A stretch of 64,000 bases of DNA from Monosporascus cannonballus (GCA_004154925.1 QJNS01000196.1:1-64000), one strand, 5' to 3'; shown: positions 1-12,478, counted from the stretch's first letter. The notes: generated from the letters alone by a model not told the origin. Numbers and translations are program-made.

Positions 1-26
1 AAAAAAAAAAAAAAAAAAAAAAAAAA
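1..26. repeat. Homopolymer A run at window start
   Basis: Twenty-six consecutive A residues open the window, 22 bases before the first ATG. It may be a genuine poly(A) tract in the promoter of the J-domain gene or an edge artefact. The sequence cannot separate these. Confidence 0.9.
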
Positions 27-54
27 CTCACAGACACGATATTCGGGATGAGGC

Positions 55-1424
55 ATGCCACTTCTCCGCCACGCAGCGACTCCACTGGCCCCGATCCAGC
101 GCCCTCCTCCGCAGCCGTCATGTTTCTTCTCCCACTACCTCTACAGCGGGCCGAGCCAAGGACGGCATCGGGGACAACAGCAGCCCTTCCACAGCACGTC
201 ACGCCTGAGAGATGAGCAGATAGACAACGCGCAGAACCACTACGAGACGCTGAAGCTCCAACCGAGCGCCACGCCGACCGAGATCAAGAAGTGCGTCTTC
301 GTCCTCCCCACCGTCTCCTACATATCCCCGTTGCAGACGCACTCTTCTTCCCCGGCGCCCAACCGACTGGTCACTCTCACGACAATGGCCCGCCCCGAAT
401 TATTCTCCGCGCCACAAACTGACGAACCCAACTAACAACCATCTCCCTCCCATGTTACAGGTCATTCTACACGCTCTCGAAACGACACCACCCCGACCAC
501 AACGCGGGGGATCGCGAGAGGTCCTCGCGGCGCTTCATGCGCATCAGCGAGGCGTACTCGGTGCTCTCGGTGCCGGCGAAGCGACACGCCTACGACCGGG
601 ACACGCTGCTGCTGCACCGGGACCCGCACGCGGCGCACGGGCGGCGCAGCGGGTCGTACCACTCTACGAACCCGGCGGGAGGGCGCCCCGCCACCGGCCT
701 CAGGTGAGCACGCAGCCGGAGCTGCTTTGTCCCCCTCAAGGAAACTCACCCCGCTTCCTTCCCTTCCCCCCCCCTTTCGACTGAAGCTCCTGGTGTTCGT
801 TCGGGCCACTAAACGGCGCTGAGGCGCACAACCCTCCCGAGAGCTCCAAGACTCGGACCTTTACTAACCGTGGGATCCTGATGCAGTCGTCGCCGGGGCG
901 CGTTTCAGGGCCCGCCGCCGAGCTTCTTCCGCAGCGGCGGGTGGGGCGCGCACGGGGCGAAGCGGCGCGCGGCCCACGAGGACAGCACCGGCGGGGGTGC
1001 CGGGCCCGGGCACGGACGCGGACACCATCACGACGGCGCGGGGACGACGGGCGGCATGGGCCCCGGCCAGGACCCGTTCCAGCACCGGGACCGTGAGGTG
1101 CCGCACTTCGACCGGGCGGGCCACGAGCGGACGGGGCGGCACGTGGACGCGCGGCGAGCGGCCCGGCGCCACGGGCAGGAGCAGCATGGGCAGACGGTGG
1201 TCGACGAGCACGGGCGTAGGGTGCCCCTGGGGACGCCGGCGCCCGAGCGCGGTGTCGCCGGCATGTTCTTCGTCATCGGCGGCGTGCTACTGGTCAGCTT
1301 CCTGGGCCCGTTCGCCATCAGCCGGCTCTGGAGTAGCGGTGGCGGTGGTGGCGGCGGTGGCAGCGGGAAGACGCCGGCTAAGAAGAAGACGAGGACGACA
1401 GCGGCGGGTGCGCCTGACGGCTGA
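55..1424 (+). CDS. J-domain (DnaJ-type) co-chaperone with one C-terminal membrane segment
   Basis: Predicted exons are 55-290, 461-703 and 887-1424, encoding 338 residues. The J domain spans about residues 61-125 and has the HPD motif at residues 89-91, split upstream by intron 1; the HPD loop is what stimulates Hsp70 ATPase in this family. The third exon must begin at 887, after GATGCAG, because the other nearby acceptor (after TTTCAG at 908) breaks the frame. The middle is rich in Gly, His and Arg. A hydrophobic segment near residues 285-305 (MFFVIGGVLLVSFLG) is followed by a Gly run and a basic tail. The first 50 residues are rich in Arg, Pro and His with few acids, so mitochondrial targeting is possible but inferred. 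The ATG at 55 is the first in frame, and the window edge leaves little upstream sequence to check it. The exact family member is not identified. Confidence 0.85.
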
Positions 1425-2132
1425 GCCGGGCCCCGGCCGGGTCGAGCATGTGCGAGCTTCGTGCGGCTGCGAACTATGCATACGCATATTACCCCATGGA
1501 AGGCGGTTGCGTCTCAGGCTAGGGCTCTCCAAATGGGTCGGAGGATGTAAATAATCTACCAGGGGCTCATCGAAAGGTCTTGTATACCTATTGTACGATA
1601 CCGATACAGCATATACATTTTGCATTACATTTTATACTTATACACGAACCTATTGTGCCTGATCGCACACCACCTCAAGAACTCATCCACCTTCTCAGAC
1701 ACATCATTGGTCACCAAATGCAGTCTTCACAGCCCGGTTCAGGGCTTCGTTCTCGTTGGTCTCACGATGACTATGCAAGAAGGTCGACAAGTAGGAATCC
1801 AGGCTGAACGTGAGCAAGTGGAAGAGAACGGGATACTCGACTCCACAAGCCGCTATATTTGTTATAGCATTCCTTGGCACAAGACCTGGTTCTGCCACGA
1901 GTGGTCCAAAAACATAGGTAAAATGTCATGGCGAAGACGGATATCGTGGACGCGTTATGTGCACCGCGGCTTGTTCGGGGGAAATATATCCGAATTCTAT
2001 TTTTTACACTCAAGATGTCTCCACCTGGATGCAGAGAGATCTGTCTGTGTGGGGGTTGGTAATGCAGTGATGCTAGGGTATTAGTGATCTACCGGTGATG
2101 TCGTCTAGAACGTAAAGCTATACCCAATATGC
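1425..2132. other. Intergenic, convergent 3' ends
   Basis: This lies between the J-domain gene and the porin gene, which converge. It is AT-richer than the flanking exons. Open frames here are short and resemble nothing I recognise. I see no RNA gene. Confidence 0.6.
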
Positions 2133-3582
2133 CTAGTTCTCAAAAGTCAAGCTGGCGCCAACCTATCTTATGGTTAGTATACGGTGCCCGCAACAGGCAG
2201 TTACATCGACTGACCTTGTGCGTAGCCTGGTCAAGCTTCTGGGTGTCGAAGGAGGCGCCAAGGCCCAGGGTGACGCCAGATCGGAGGAGGACGTTGTAGG
2301 AAGTGGCGGCGACACCGCGGTCGTTGATCTTGAACTGTTCCAATGGTCAATGCAAAAACGCCCCTGTAACATATCCGGGTAGACGAACCTTGGCGAAGGA
2401 GACGGGGTCGAGGCGGTATTTGCTCGCGACCTCGAGGCCAACGGTGTTTCCGCTCTTGGAGTCCCAAGTAGCCTTCGCACCAGCCTCGACCTGGCTGTTG
2501 ACCTTGTGGTAGTAGCTAGCAGCGAAGATGCTGAGGTTGTTGGTAGCCGTGATGGCGGCGCTGTAGCTGGGGGCGACGTAGCCGACGGCGGCGCTGTAGC
2601 CCGTGAGAGCGGCCTTCTGGACATCGTAGCCGGCAGAGGCACCGGCGAGGAAACCCTCGTGGCCGATGACGGCATCAACGGTGGCAGTGGGGCCCCTCAG
2701 GAGGTCGAAGAAGGCACGGCCGTGGAAGGCGGCCTGCTTGAAGTGGAGGTTGAGCTTGGCGCCCTTGTTCTGGTTCGTGGGGAGGAAGGAGAAGACTCCC
2801 TCGGCCTTGAGACCCTTAGCAACGGAGTCGGCCAGCTCAACCTTAGTCTCGAGGGCGTTGGCAGTGTTCCACGTCTGGGTAAGGGTAAGGCCTGGACGGC
2901 GGAGTGTCATTAGCAATACTGAAACGCGTTGACCGAGGACGACAGCGAAATCGACAGGCCAGGCGCGAGGGCCTGGAACTTTGATCTGCCACAAGGAAAG
3001 GGAAACTTTTCTAAGTTTGCGAGCGTAGGTGCTTTTGGTAGATTTACCGAGTGATTTGTCCGTGTATTTGCCCTCTAGCTATATGCGACACGAGGACAGT
3101 TAGCTTTCCGTTACTTGGCGAGGATCAGGAACTGGCGTCGTTCTTCCAAGAGTACAGACAGCGCAGAGCGACGCCGGCGAGCGACCATGTGACAATCGGG
3201 GAGGGGTCCAACTTACGGCACCACTGGTAGCCTTCTCGTGGCTGCTTTTGCCAGTGACCTTGAAGGCAACATTGTTGGGGGTGTTGCTCTTGACCTCGAT
3301 GGTGCCGGCGGAGAGGTGGTAGAAGTCCTTGCTCAGCAACTAGATAAACCAAAATGTCGTGAGTTAGCGGCCTTTTGAGCGATCAATGCTCTATATGTGA
3401 TGCTGAGGTAACGAGAGCTGTCGCTCGATATCTCTATCCATCACCGCTAAAGGTTAGGCGACGACAGCCGAGGTTTTGACCTGATAGTTTTCGATCTACA
3501 AGGGCCAAGCAAAGTACCAGGGCAGAAAAGAACTCACGTCATTTGCCGACTTGGAGATATCAGCGAACGCCGGGACGGACAT
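2133..3582 (-). CDS. POR1: Mitochondrial outer-membrane porin (VDAC)
   Basis: Six exons on the minus strand: 3582-3538, 3339-3217, 3078-3048, 2891-2389, 2334-2215 and 2162-2133. They encode exactly 283 residues, the usual length of fungal VDAC. VDAC is a 19-strand beta-barrel that passes metabolites such as ATP/ADP across the outer membrane. Recognisable stretches are the N-terminal helix (MSVPAFADISKSANDLLSKD), the TLTQTWNTANALETK strand region, WDSKSGNTVGLEVASKYRLD, and the C-terminal LGASFDTQKLDQATHK followed by VGASLTFEN. Exon 3 is only 31 nt (LEGKYTDKSL). The last intron has a textbook branch site, TACTAAC. Exon lengths sum to 852, in frame throughout. There is no targeting presequence, as expected for porins. 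Identification is firm; the acceptor of exon 3 is the least certain junction. Confidence 0.96.
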
Positions 3583-4336
3583 TTTGCACTATCAATTAAA
3601 TTGAGATGAGAGAGACAGAGAAAACAGTTATACGTGGAAGAATGCGTCGACAGAAATTGACTGCTGAAGAAGACTGTGGTGTTATATAGTTACTGGTGGT
3701 CGAGAGGAACCCGGTTGTGGAATTTTGTTTTCTTTCGGGGCTTCTCGTGAACGGAAACTGCAGGAACGGACACACGGGCCACGACTGGTGGTTGTGCGTG
3801 GGGTTGGTTCTGCTGTCAAGAGTCAATTAATGCGCCGGAGTTGATTCGGCTGTATTGTTGGGGGTAGGTACTTTGCACATAGCAAGATTGGCCCGGACTT
3901 CCCAAAACCAAACCAAGTGAGCTACTAAAGGCATCACGTCATTGGCTCAAACAAACCACACGTGAGGCTGCCTTGTACTGGGGGACTGGTCTAAAATCCC
4001 GACCTTTCCAGTCGGAGGGATTCTATCGCGAGATTATCTAATACGCTTTCTTTTCATTCCTCCTACCCACCTAACATTAAGTATTTACCTGGGTAGATAA
4101 TACCAACTTCACTCTTCCGTTACTCCGTGCATGACCATATGAAGTATTGGGAATTGTTTTCAGTCTTGACTCGATTTACAATAGCAGTAGTTCTATCTAG
4201 TATTCTCGCTAATAAGCCGGTGAGTATCCGATATGCCAACCTTCTTTCTGGTCATCCCATTCTCCCTAACCAAGCGCCGCGTCCGGAATGGGGAGCCTCC
4301 TGTCGAGTGTCGCTCGATTCATCCGAGATAATTTTC
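3583..4336. other. Intergenic: porin promoter and asparagine synthetase 3' end
   Basis: This holds the upstream region of the porin gene and the downstream region of the asparagine synthetase gene. A conserved-looking CACGTCATTGG / CACGTGAG stretch occurs near 3936-3966, but I cannot assign a factor. There is no credible ORF. Confidence 0.5.
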
Positions 4337-6776
4337 TTATGCAGCGTTGTCATATTTGGCATTGTGAATAGCGATGGCCCTGTACAACACGAAGTCAGTT
4401 CCTGTTCCTGGTCTTCGAGACTACTAACTTGAACAGTTCAATTCAACTCACCTTCCACTGGGATCCGTCTGCTTCGACCAGGTCGGTTGCCACCGCTGCA
4501 CGGTTGACGCGCAGCGGGGAGGGAAGTGCTCGTCGAACATCAGACGGTACCAGTAACTAGTAGCCATGTTAGTATCGGAATCCCACACCGTGCATGCCAA
4601 CAAAACCTACGCCTCCTTGGTGTCCGGAATATCGGTGCCCCATTCGGGCTTGGGGTTCTCCAGCATCTCCTCGGTGACGTGGAGCTCGGCGTTGTCTTTC
4701 AGGGCATCGATCCAGCCGTAACCGACCCCGTCGGAGAATTGCTCCTTTTGTCTCCAGAGGATCTCGTCCGGCAGGTAGGGCTCGGCGCCCGGCTCTTCGG
4801 AAGTATCGAACGCCTTCCGCAGGATGTACTTCTCGATTCTCTCCTTGGTGATCATCTTCCCCTGAGGATCGATGTTCATAGAGACTTCCAGGAACTAGAT
4901 TTATCGTCAGTCACGGTTCCGAGAAATAACAGCCAAATTTCTTCCTGGACATACCTCCTTATCCAGGAAAGGCACTCGAGCCTCCAGACCCCACGCCGAC
5001 GTTGACTTGTTTGCCCGGAGGCAGTCCGCAGCGTGGAGGTTCTTGACCCGGCGAACCGTCTCCTCGTGGAAAGCCTTCTTATCAGGCGCCGCATGGAAGT
5101 AGAGGTAGCCACCGAAGATCTCGTCGCTTCCCTCGCCGCTGAGAACCATCTTGATTCCCATAGCCTTGATCTTTCTCGAGAGCAGGTACATGGGAGTGGA
5201 CGCACGGATCGTGGTCACATCGTACGTCTCCAGATGGTAGATGACATCCGACAGTGCGTCGAGACCCTCCTCAATAGTGAAGGTCATGACGTGGTGCTTC
5301 GTACCAAGGAACCTGGCGACCTTGAGCGCAGCCTCGTTGTCGGGGGAGCCGGGTAGACCGATAGAGAAGGAGTTGAGCTGCGGCAAGAAGGTCATTGTCG
5401 ATAGCTTGTTATCGTCATCGATACCAACCAGACCCTCTCCCTTGTCCGTGTCTTCGACCGATTTGGCTTCGCCGTTGGCCTCCAGAGCGGCCTTCTTCAG
5501 TCTCAGCGTCTCCCGCTGGGCGATGGAGGCGACCAGACTCGAATCCAGACCACCCGACAGCAACACGCCATAGGGAACTTCGGCCATCAGTCGCTTCCTC
5601 ACCGACTTCTCCAGCGCCTCCCGGATGGCCTTAAGGTCGACGGGGTTCTCGGGCACTCTGGAGCCGTCCCACCAGGTCGGGTCGAAATACCGCGTCGTCT
5701 CGCCGGTCATTGTATCGTAGATGTGACCCGGGGGGAATGAGCGGATCTTGTCGCAGACTTGGTGGAGACATTTTAGTTCTGATGCAAAGTAAGCGGTACC
5801 GGGCTCCTTCCAGGACCATCCCTGGTAAAAAGTCGTGATACCGATCGGGTCGCGCGCCGCGATCGTGCGGTCGAGCTTCTTGTCGTATAGCACGAAGGAG
5901 AACATGCCGTCGAGGTACTTCGGCGCATCGAGTCCATATTCCATATACTATAGGAACCAATCAGCTCCCGCTACAAAAAGAGCCTCGCAAGCTGGTAGGA
6001 TTCTGAGCAGGTCTCCTCACCAGAGGAATGATGACTTCGCAGTCTGAGTGTGTCTTGAAATGGTAGGGCGTCTTCAGGTGCTTCCGAAGCAGTCGGTGGT
6101 TGTAGATCTCGCCATTGACGGCGAGGATAATGCTCTCATCCTCGTTAGTCAGGGGCTGGGCGCCGGAGTCTGAATAATGATGCCGTTATAAGTTGCCATT
6201 GACCTTTGTTGCGCTCGGGGGAAGCGATGTGGCAACTTACCGACACCGACGATACTCAGACGTTCATGGCACAGGACTATGTGCTGTTAGTCAACGCCCG
6301 GCTAGAATTATGATCCCACAACAGGGCCTGAACATACTCGTATCCTTCGCAATTACGCTTCCGCCTATTTTGCACAACAGCAATCAGCACTGTGCATATC
6401 GCGAGCCGCTCTCCGCGTCGGCGCGTACGTCTCATGACTCACTCCAGTCGGGTCCCCTATGCCGGATTCTGCGAATAAGGAGTCAATTGAAAGTCCTAGA
6501 TCTCGCGGGGAGGATTGGGCGCATACTGCTTTGAGAGTTTTAAGGCTGTCGGCTTGAATTTCTGGACGTCGGGATGACTGGGCGCAAGTACGTATCGTCA
6601 GTCGGTTTATCCGTAGAGCTTTTTTTTCATTTCCCCCCAAGGGCAAAACGTTATAAGAGCCTGTTCCTATCATATTTTGGTGGGGTTGAAGGTCCGATGC
6701 GGCTTGGGAGTTGCCCCTCCATAGCGAGCGAGGACCGCGATTTTACTTACCGATGGCAGGCGAAGATGCCACACAT
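4337..6776 (-). CDS. ASN1: Asparagine synthetase (glutamine-hydrolysing)
   Basis: Ten exons on the minus strand: 6776-6751, 6577-6527, 6468-6443, 6364-6338, 6276-6241, 6169-6021, 5947-4955, 4894-4611, 4556-4452 and 4379-4337. The product is 579 residues, normal for the eukaryotic class B enzyme. It makes asparagine from aspartate, using glutamine as nitrogen donor and ATP. The N-terminal MCGIFACH supplies the catalytic Cys-2 of the glutaminase domain. [20 protein letters not shown] and VNGEIYNH are the standard glutaminase motifs. The synthetase domain has the ATP pyrophosphatase loop [11 protein letters not shown] and the [13 protein letters not shown] motif. The C-terminus ([11 protein letters not shown], then HNAKYDNAA) lies in the last two small exons. 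The five first exons are only 26-51 nt each, an unusual intron density for this window. The sum of 1740 nt is in frame. Confidence 0.96.
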
Positions 6777-7960
6777 CTTGGTTCTTTAATCTGGACGGAG
6801 AAGACTAGGTACTCTGGTAAGGGGGGCCGCGAGTGCGAAGGTTATAGTTTGTTTGGGAAGTCAAACGAATGAAAGGACCTTTTGGTGATTGCAAGGAGAG
6901 AAACCCGCAAAGTATAGCCTCCCTTCAATCAGTAGTCGCGACGTGTGTGCGAGGTCCAGAAGAGCAACAAGAATTCCGTCTTGCCGTCCTTTTTTCTTTC
7001 CCGACTTGTCCAGACTCTAGGAACCAGTGACTATATCTCCGGCTCGGAACGGGCGTGCCTAATCGAATAGCGTCAAAAGCAATGTGCTATCAAGAATACT
7101 ACAGTGTGTAGGTGTCCTGGAGCTAGTAAAAGCTCCTAGTTATTTATATAGTAGACCTATTGTGGGTTGAATCAACGATATCTAACCCGCCACGGTGGAT
7201 GAGGATCCGATTTCGGCGGGTCAAGTTTGAGTCAGTTACTAGTGACCAGCCATGGTTGTAAATGAGCATCTCCCTATCTGGCAGGACTTCCGGTCAGTCG
7301 ATTTTGACCGAATCTCATCTGGATAAATGAAGGCATTGATCAGGGTCAAAATATTTTGACACGAATGAATTACCAAATGTTTGAATACCCCACGTGGAGA
7401 AGCACTCCGAATTGCATCTTCAGGGTGGGCACTTGCGCTGATGTCAGTACAATCGAGCTTAGGCCCAGATGTTACCCAAGTATTGAGCTCAAGGGCGTTA
7501 TGATTACCATCATCGCATTGTCATGTGTTTCTCTAACACCCGAGAGCAGCTACTTGCAGTACCTGGCATGGGGATACATCACGGGGTTACATCATGGGGG
7601 CGACCTCAGAGCAGGACTTCCGATGTGGCGACTCATAGAAGAATCCCGAGAATTTCGCAAGAAAGAACGCGGATCTTTCATGGATTAGCTTAACTATGCA
7701 CAAGATAATCTTGCGATTTCCTCCTTACTAGGATCTCGCTCGAGCCGTGCTTCTCCTTCCAGGCCGCTTCGTGAAAATTCCGAGCCCCAAAGTTATTGCT
7801 GCTCGCACGCTTCATGTATACCTGCCGTAACTCCAAAGGCTAAAAGGCAACGAGTAATCCCTCCCCTTATTGGTATTCCTAACCCGAACTCCGAAATCCA
7901 TATGTTCATCGCCGGCACTTGATCCCTGGGGGATCGCTTTGGTATGGCTGTGGATATAGC
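6777..7960. other. Intergenic: asparagine synthetase promoter, Ubc9 3' flank
   Basis: About 1.2 kb without a supportable gene. A GC-rich imperfect inverted pair (ACCCGCC...GGCGGGT) lies around 7185-7222. The ORF at 7356-7688 has no recognisable domain or splice context and is treated as chance. Confidence 0.5.
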
Positions 7961-8655
7961 TTAAGGCGCCGGGTTCTCTCTGACGGTGCGCTTCACGCGT
8001 CTCTCGTACTCGGCTCGGTCTTTCTTAAAAAGGTTGTAGGCCTCAGCCTGTGCTGGCGACTCAGGGTTCGGGTTGTCAAGAAGATCCTGAACACCGAGCG
8101 CGATCTGCTTCACTGTGATAGCAGGCTTCCAGCCCTCATCCTCGTTCAGAATCGAGAGACAGACAGTGCCGGAGGGATAGACGTTGGGGTGGAAGAGAGG
8201 AGGCTCGAATCTGCCTACAGTCCGAGATTTGGTCAGTCTTTGTCACCATCAGGTACCAAGGCCTAGAAGCAAATTACTCACACTTGGGGGGCTTGGTTGG
8301 GTACTCTGTACAACAAACAGGTTAGCGTTACCGATTTCCTTCATGTTATCAAGTACACGAAGTCACTCACCATCGGGAAAGGTCATTGTCATCTTGAAGA
8401 GGCCGCCTTCCCAGATAGTCTTCTCCTTTCCTGGAATACCACATTCCCAGCGCTTTAAGTCCAGAACGCCCTGCGCGTTCTTAACCGGCCTTGCCCAAAA
8501 GCCGAACGGGTGGTCCTTCCTCCACTGCTTCCTACAGTAGCGGAATGCGAGGTTAGCAAGATTGTTTAGAGGACGTGGCTCCTCCCATTGACTTCTTCGA
8601 TCACGGAAGTGCTAACATACCTCTCCTCACCGAGGCGCAACTGGCACAGAGACAT
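7961..8655 (-). CDS. UBC9: SUMO-conjugating enzyme Ubc9
   Basis: Four exons on the minus strand: 8655-8621, 8531-8371, 8305-8282 and 8214-7961. The product is 157 residues, the family length. It is the E2 that carries activated SUMO on a cysteine and passes it to substrates, mainly in the nucleus. The UBC fold is complete: [16 protein letters not shown] near the start, [20 protein letters not shown], then [15 protein letters not shown] with the active-site Cys near residue 92. The [14 protein letters not shown] segment and C-terminal [15 protein letters not shown] distinguish Ubc9 from ubiquitin E2s. Exon 3 is only 24 nt. Its start faces PEX19 across about 1.1 kb. Confidence 0.96.
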
Positions 8656-9752
8656 ACTGAGTAGCGATGCCCCTCTGTGGATGCGAAAGTGGTGCTCGTA
8701 CCGGAGAGCGGTATGCGGTATGTAAGATGGGGCAGATGGGCTTTCTGATGCCTAAATGGAAGTCGTGATGTCGCAGGGTTGGACGGTCCACCGAACGCAA
8801 ATACTCAAGCAGTGCTGCAGGGATGTAGGACGGAGTGCTTGGATCCAAATTCAGAACTACTTCGCCGGGCTTCTGACGAGATAGTGAATGAGTGGAAATG
8901 TTCGGAGATAAATGTGAAGAAGTTGCGAAGGTGGTGAAAAGGACGGAGGTGGTTGCGGCGTAAAAAAAAAAAAAAAAGATGTTAGCTAGTTACCTGCTCA
9001 AAGACTCAGAACGCGACGATGGCATAAATGGTTGGTTACAGGGTGCGCAACGTCAGGCTACAATGAGACATCAAAGTGCAAGCAAGCGCTAGGGAAACAG
9101 GCCTTAGGGCGATTGCAGGGCTTTAACAGCGCCTTATCATCCTTGCAATCTTTATCGTAAGCCCTCTCTAACCCAAAAGCTAAGTCACATTATCTCCCTA
9201 AATGGGTAAGTCGGTTGCTCGGAATTTCCTGGCATTTGCTAGCTGTCCATGGACAGACTTACTAAGGGGAAAAAGAAAGGCGGCGAACATCTGGGAAAGG
9301 CTGCGGGGCAAAGGGCAAGGGAGATGGTGGGGTAACTGGCCCATTGAAGTTTGAACCCTTTTCAGGTCCATAAGCGAGTGCCCACATGCGGGCGTCGCAG
9401 CCTCGGTTCCTCTGCGACCAATCTCTGGGCACACACACTATGGAACCTGCAAGTATCCATAGTTGATTGAGGGTCTGCATCTTATTCTCAGCCTCCCCCT
9501 TTCAATTCATATCATGATCACATGAATACAATAGAACACTTCTATACATTATTGCTTTTTGGAAAATCCCATACAGTTCTTCCTGAGCTTTCTCTCCTAA
9601 TCTAACTCGCCTCCTTCCCTGTATTCCTCTCACCCCACGCACTTTTCCATAGCGACCTACGCCTACATCAGGGATCGGTCTAGGCGGGTTGCTGAGGTGT
9701 TCGCAGACAAAGGGACCATCAAGCTTGAGGGTATCTACTCGCGAAATCCAAA
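8656..9752. promoter_or_regulatory. Divergent intergenic region between Ubc9 and Pex19
   Basis: A 1.1-kb head-to-head interval holding both promoters. It contains a run of about 15 A residues near 8962-8976. No reliable ORF is seen; the minus-strand ORFs at 9198-9792 are low-complexity or random. Individual factor sites cannot be assigned. Confidence 0.55.
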
Positions 9753-10891
9753 ATGGATGCAAGTAAAGTCGGCAAAGCCGGGGACGACCCAAATCAACAC
9801 GATGTGCCTATCAAAGCCGATGAGAAGGCGGCTGCGCTGGCCGCTGAGGTTGAAGATGCGCCGGACCCGGATGAGGATGACTTAGACGATTTGGACGATA
9901 TGCTTGATGAGTTCTCAACGGTGAAGCTGGACACCAACAAGGCTGCTGCTGCCCCTCAGTCCGGACCTGGCAGGCCCGCTGCAACTGCTTCTGCCCCTGC
10001 TCCTGATAGGGCTACCACGGATGCGGAACCGGCCTTCAATCCTGATGAGCTGGAGAACCTCTCAGATGAAGAGTTTCAGAAGCAACTTCAAGCCGGTATG
10101 GCCGAACTGATGAATGATCTAGAAAACTCGGTAAGTCTTGCTTCGAGTATCCGGAGAATGCAAGCCTAAACTGGTACAAGCCCGATATGCAAGCCCAATT
10201 TGAGCAGATCTTCAAGGGCCTTGGAGGAGCCGCGGAGGCGGATGGTTCAAACTCGCAACCTGGAGCGGCTCCAGAATCGTCGACGCAAGCAGCAGCCGAC
10301 TTGAGCCAGGATGCCACCTTCCAAGAAACTATTCGCCGGACAATGGCGAGGATGCAGGAGTCCGGCAACCAAGCGACAGCCGCAGCTGCAGCAGGCACTT
10401 CTGAGGACGACTTCATCGCTGAGATGATGAAGGCGCTGAAAGATCTCCCTGGCAATGAGGGCAGCGAAGAAGACTTCTCCAAGGTGCTGATGGGAATGAT
10501 GGAGCAACTCACGAATAAGGAGATCCTCTACGAACCCATGAAGGAGCTGCATAGCAAATATCCAGACTGGATCACCAAAAACAAGGATACGTTGTCGAAA
10601 GATGACCTCAAGCGTTATCAGGAGCAGCAGGTTCATGTGGCAGAAATGGTGGCCAAGTTTGAAGAGTCGACTTATTCCGACTCCAACGCGGCAGACCGAC
10701 AGTATATCGTCGAGAGGATGCAGAAGGTCAGTTACCCGCTCGACTCTCATCCGGAAGATAAGCCGTAGAGCAAAGTACTAACATGCCCACAGATGCAAGA
10801 AGCTGGGTCGCCTCCCCAAGAATTAATAGGGGACATGCCATCAGCGAAGGAAGTCTTAGATGCTCCGGACGAGTCTTGTGCGCCACAATAA
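9753..10891 (+). CDS. PEX19: Peroxin Pex19, farnesylated import receptor for peroxisomal membrane proteins
   Basis: Exons 9753-10130, 10181-10726 and 10793-10891 encode 340 residues. Pex19 is a mostly cytosolic chaperone that binds peroxisomal membrane proteins and docks on Pex3. The N-terminal third is acidic (EDAPDPDEDDLDDLDDML), as in the Pex3-binding region of the family. The conserved core NKEILYEPMKELHSKYPDW lies in exon 2. The protein ends in CAPQ (residues 337-340), a CaaX box for farnesylation, which is diagnostic. The short last exon supplies MQEAGSPPQELIG and the CaaX tail, so correct splicing of intron 2 decides whether the lipid anchor is made; reading through intron 2 would give an early stop at about 10768. 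Identification is firm. Confidence 0.95.
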
Positions 10892-11098
10892 CGAAAGAAC
10901 TCTTCGTCCAAGTGGCTGAATGTTCTTACAATTGATTGAACAACGGATCCCAAGCACTGCATGTGCCTATCACATGCAACCCTATAGCATCCAAGATACC
11001 CCTAGTACACCTGTAACGCCAGATGAAACTGTATCCGAAAACTCCACCATATTGTCTAGCTAACCCTGCCGTAAGTCCTGCATACGCCGCTAGCCTGT

Positions 11099-11877
11099 TT
11101 ATGATATATCCATGTGGCCCGACAAAAGAAGATCCGCACTGCTGCTCGGTTGCTGATGTTGAGAAAGGAGGTCCATAAATATACTGTCATAGTCATCGTC
11201 GTCGGACAAAGACGGCGTGTCCTGTCTTGCAGGGACTTGGGAGGACGGTTGGGCTTCCAACATTGAGAGCATCGCCTCCAACTCCTGTTCCTCTTCTTGC
11301 ATAACGGCGTCGACCATCATTTCGTCTGCCTCTTGCGCGGCCCCCGGTGCTTCGGCATGAAGTTCCGGCATATCGTCGATTTCGTCCTCGAACACCAATC
11401 CATCAATATCGGTATTTTTCATCTCACGCCGCCGGCGGTCGAGAAGCGACCACTCGAGCTTCAACGCCTGGACATCATATTAGTGCGTCGACATTCCCGA
11501 CGCAACGAGATGCAGGCGCATACCTCCTGATCGCCACCCCGCCGCTGCCAGGTCTTGTCATCGGCTCTCTGCCGCACATTCTTCAAGAACAGCTTCCGCC
11601 TGCTCTCTTGCGCGTTCTCCCGACTCTGCCGCAACGGATTCGGCTTCGGGTTGCGCGACGCGTACTTGAACTTGGACTGTTGAGGACCCCGTATGGGCGA
11701 GGACTGGACATCCCGGCGCGGCAGGGTGTTCGGATGTCGCGGAGACAAAGGCGGACTGCTGTTGCCATCGCTTTGTGACGGTCTGAGGGGCGATGATGAT
11801 AACGGCGAAGAGACTGCGGGCCTATGCGGCGAAGTGAAGTCGAGATTGAATATTGGCGTGGGCATTGTCGCTAGCAT
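11099..11877 (-). CDS. Conserved-looking hypothetical protein, acidic C-terminus
   Basis: Two exons, 11877-11524 and 11467-11099, separated by a 56-nt intron with an ACTAAT branch-like site, encode 240 residues. An alternative start is the Met at 11862. The N-terminal half is Ser/Pro-rich with many SP sites (SSPLSSSPLRPSQ). It is followed by a basic helical patch (QESRRKLFLKNVRQRADD...RRGGDQE) that continues across the intron into ALKLEWSLLDRRRREM. The C-terminal half is acidic and Gln-rich (EEEQELEAMLSML, DDDDYDSIFMDLLSQH). This resembles nuclear regulatory or chromatin-associated proteins in composition only. I do not recognise the family and assign no function. Both exons read cleanly with no stop, which supports it as real. 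Confidence 0.72.
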
Positions 11878-12478
11878 CTCGTCTGCCTCCTTGTAGATAT
11901 ATAGCTGATGGCAGGTAGGATGCCTCTAGTACAGACAAAGATACTGCCTCGAACAGATGTTGAGTTGTACACACCCGATGCTGGATGTTGTAGCACAATT
12001 GGCCAATTAAGCACGGAACAAGACGCGACCGGAGACGCGTAAAGAGAATCGGATGTAATGACATGCAGGCCAACCACATGGACCGTGCGTCAATTAAAGT
12101 TAAAGAGATACCGAGGTACTAAGAAAACGGTCGTCCCGCAAGGGGCCTAGGACCCATAATTATGACGGCAGCGCACATATCGGCGAGTCGGAGCGTTGAG
12201 CCGTCACTGGTCGTGGGTGGGCTGGTTCTGGTCCGATTTATTCCATTTTGCTGGGGCCAAAATATTTCGTCGTTCATCCAGGAAAATCTCACCGTTTCCG
12301 CTCAAGCTGTTAGGTAGCTAACAACGGGGTTGGAGGCGAATTGTGCGGCTGGTTATATGGATCACCATGGCCATATCTCGAGTGCTATGCTAAGCACCTG
12401 GCAGGTGGTTTTCTCTTTTTTAAATGTTGTAATGCTTCGTAGTTGCGAATAGCTCAGTTGCGTTGACAACCCGCCACG
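11878..12478. promoter_or_regulatory. Divergent promoter region, unknown protein / ABC1-family kinase
   Basis: A 601-bp head-to-head interval. There are no ORFs of note and no clear TATA box. It presumably drives both neighbours. Confidence 0.5.

Noticed and set aside
7356..7688. 110-codon plus-strand ORF
   Set aside because: AT-rich, no motif, no introns or homologous text. Treated as chance.
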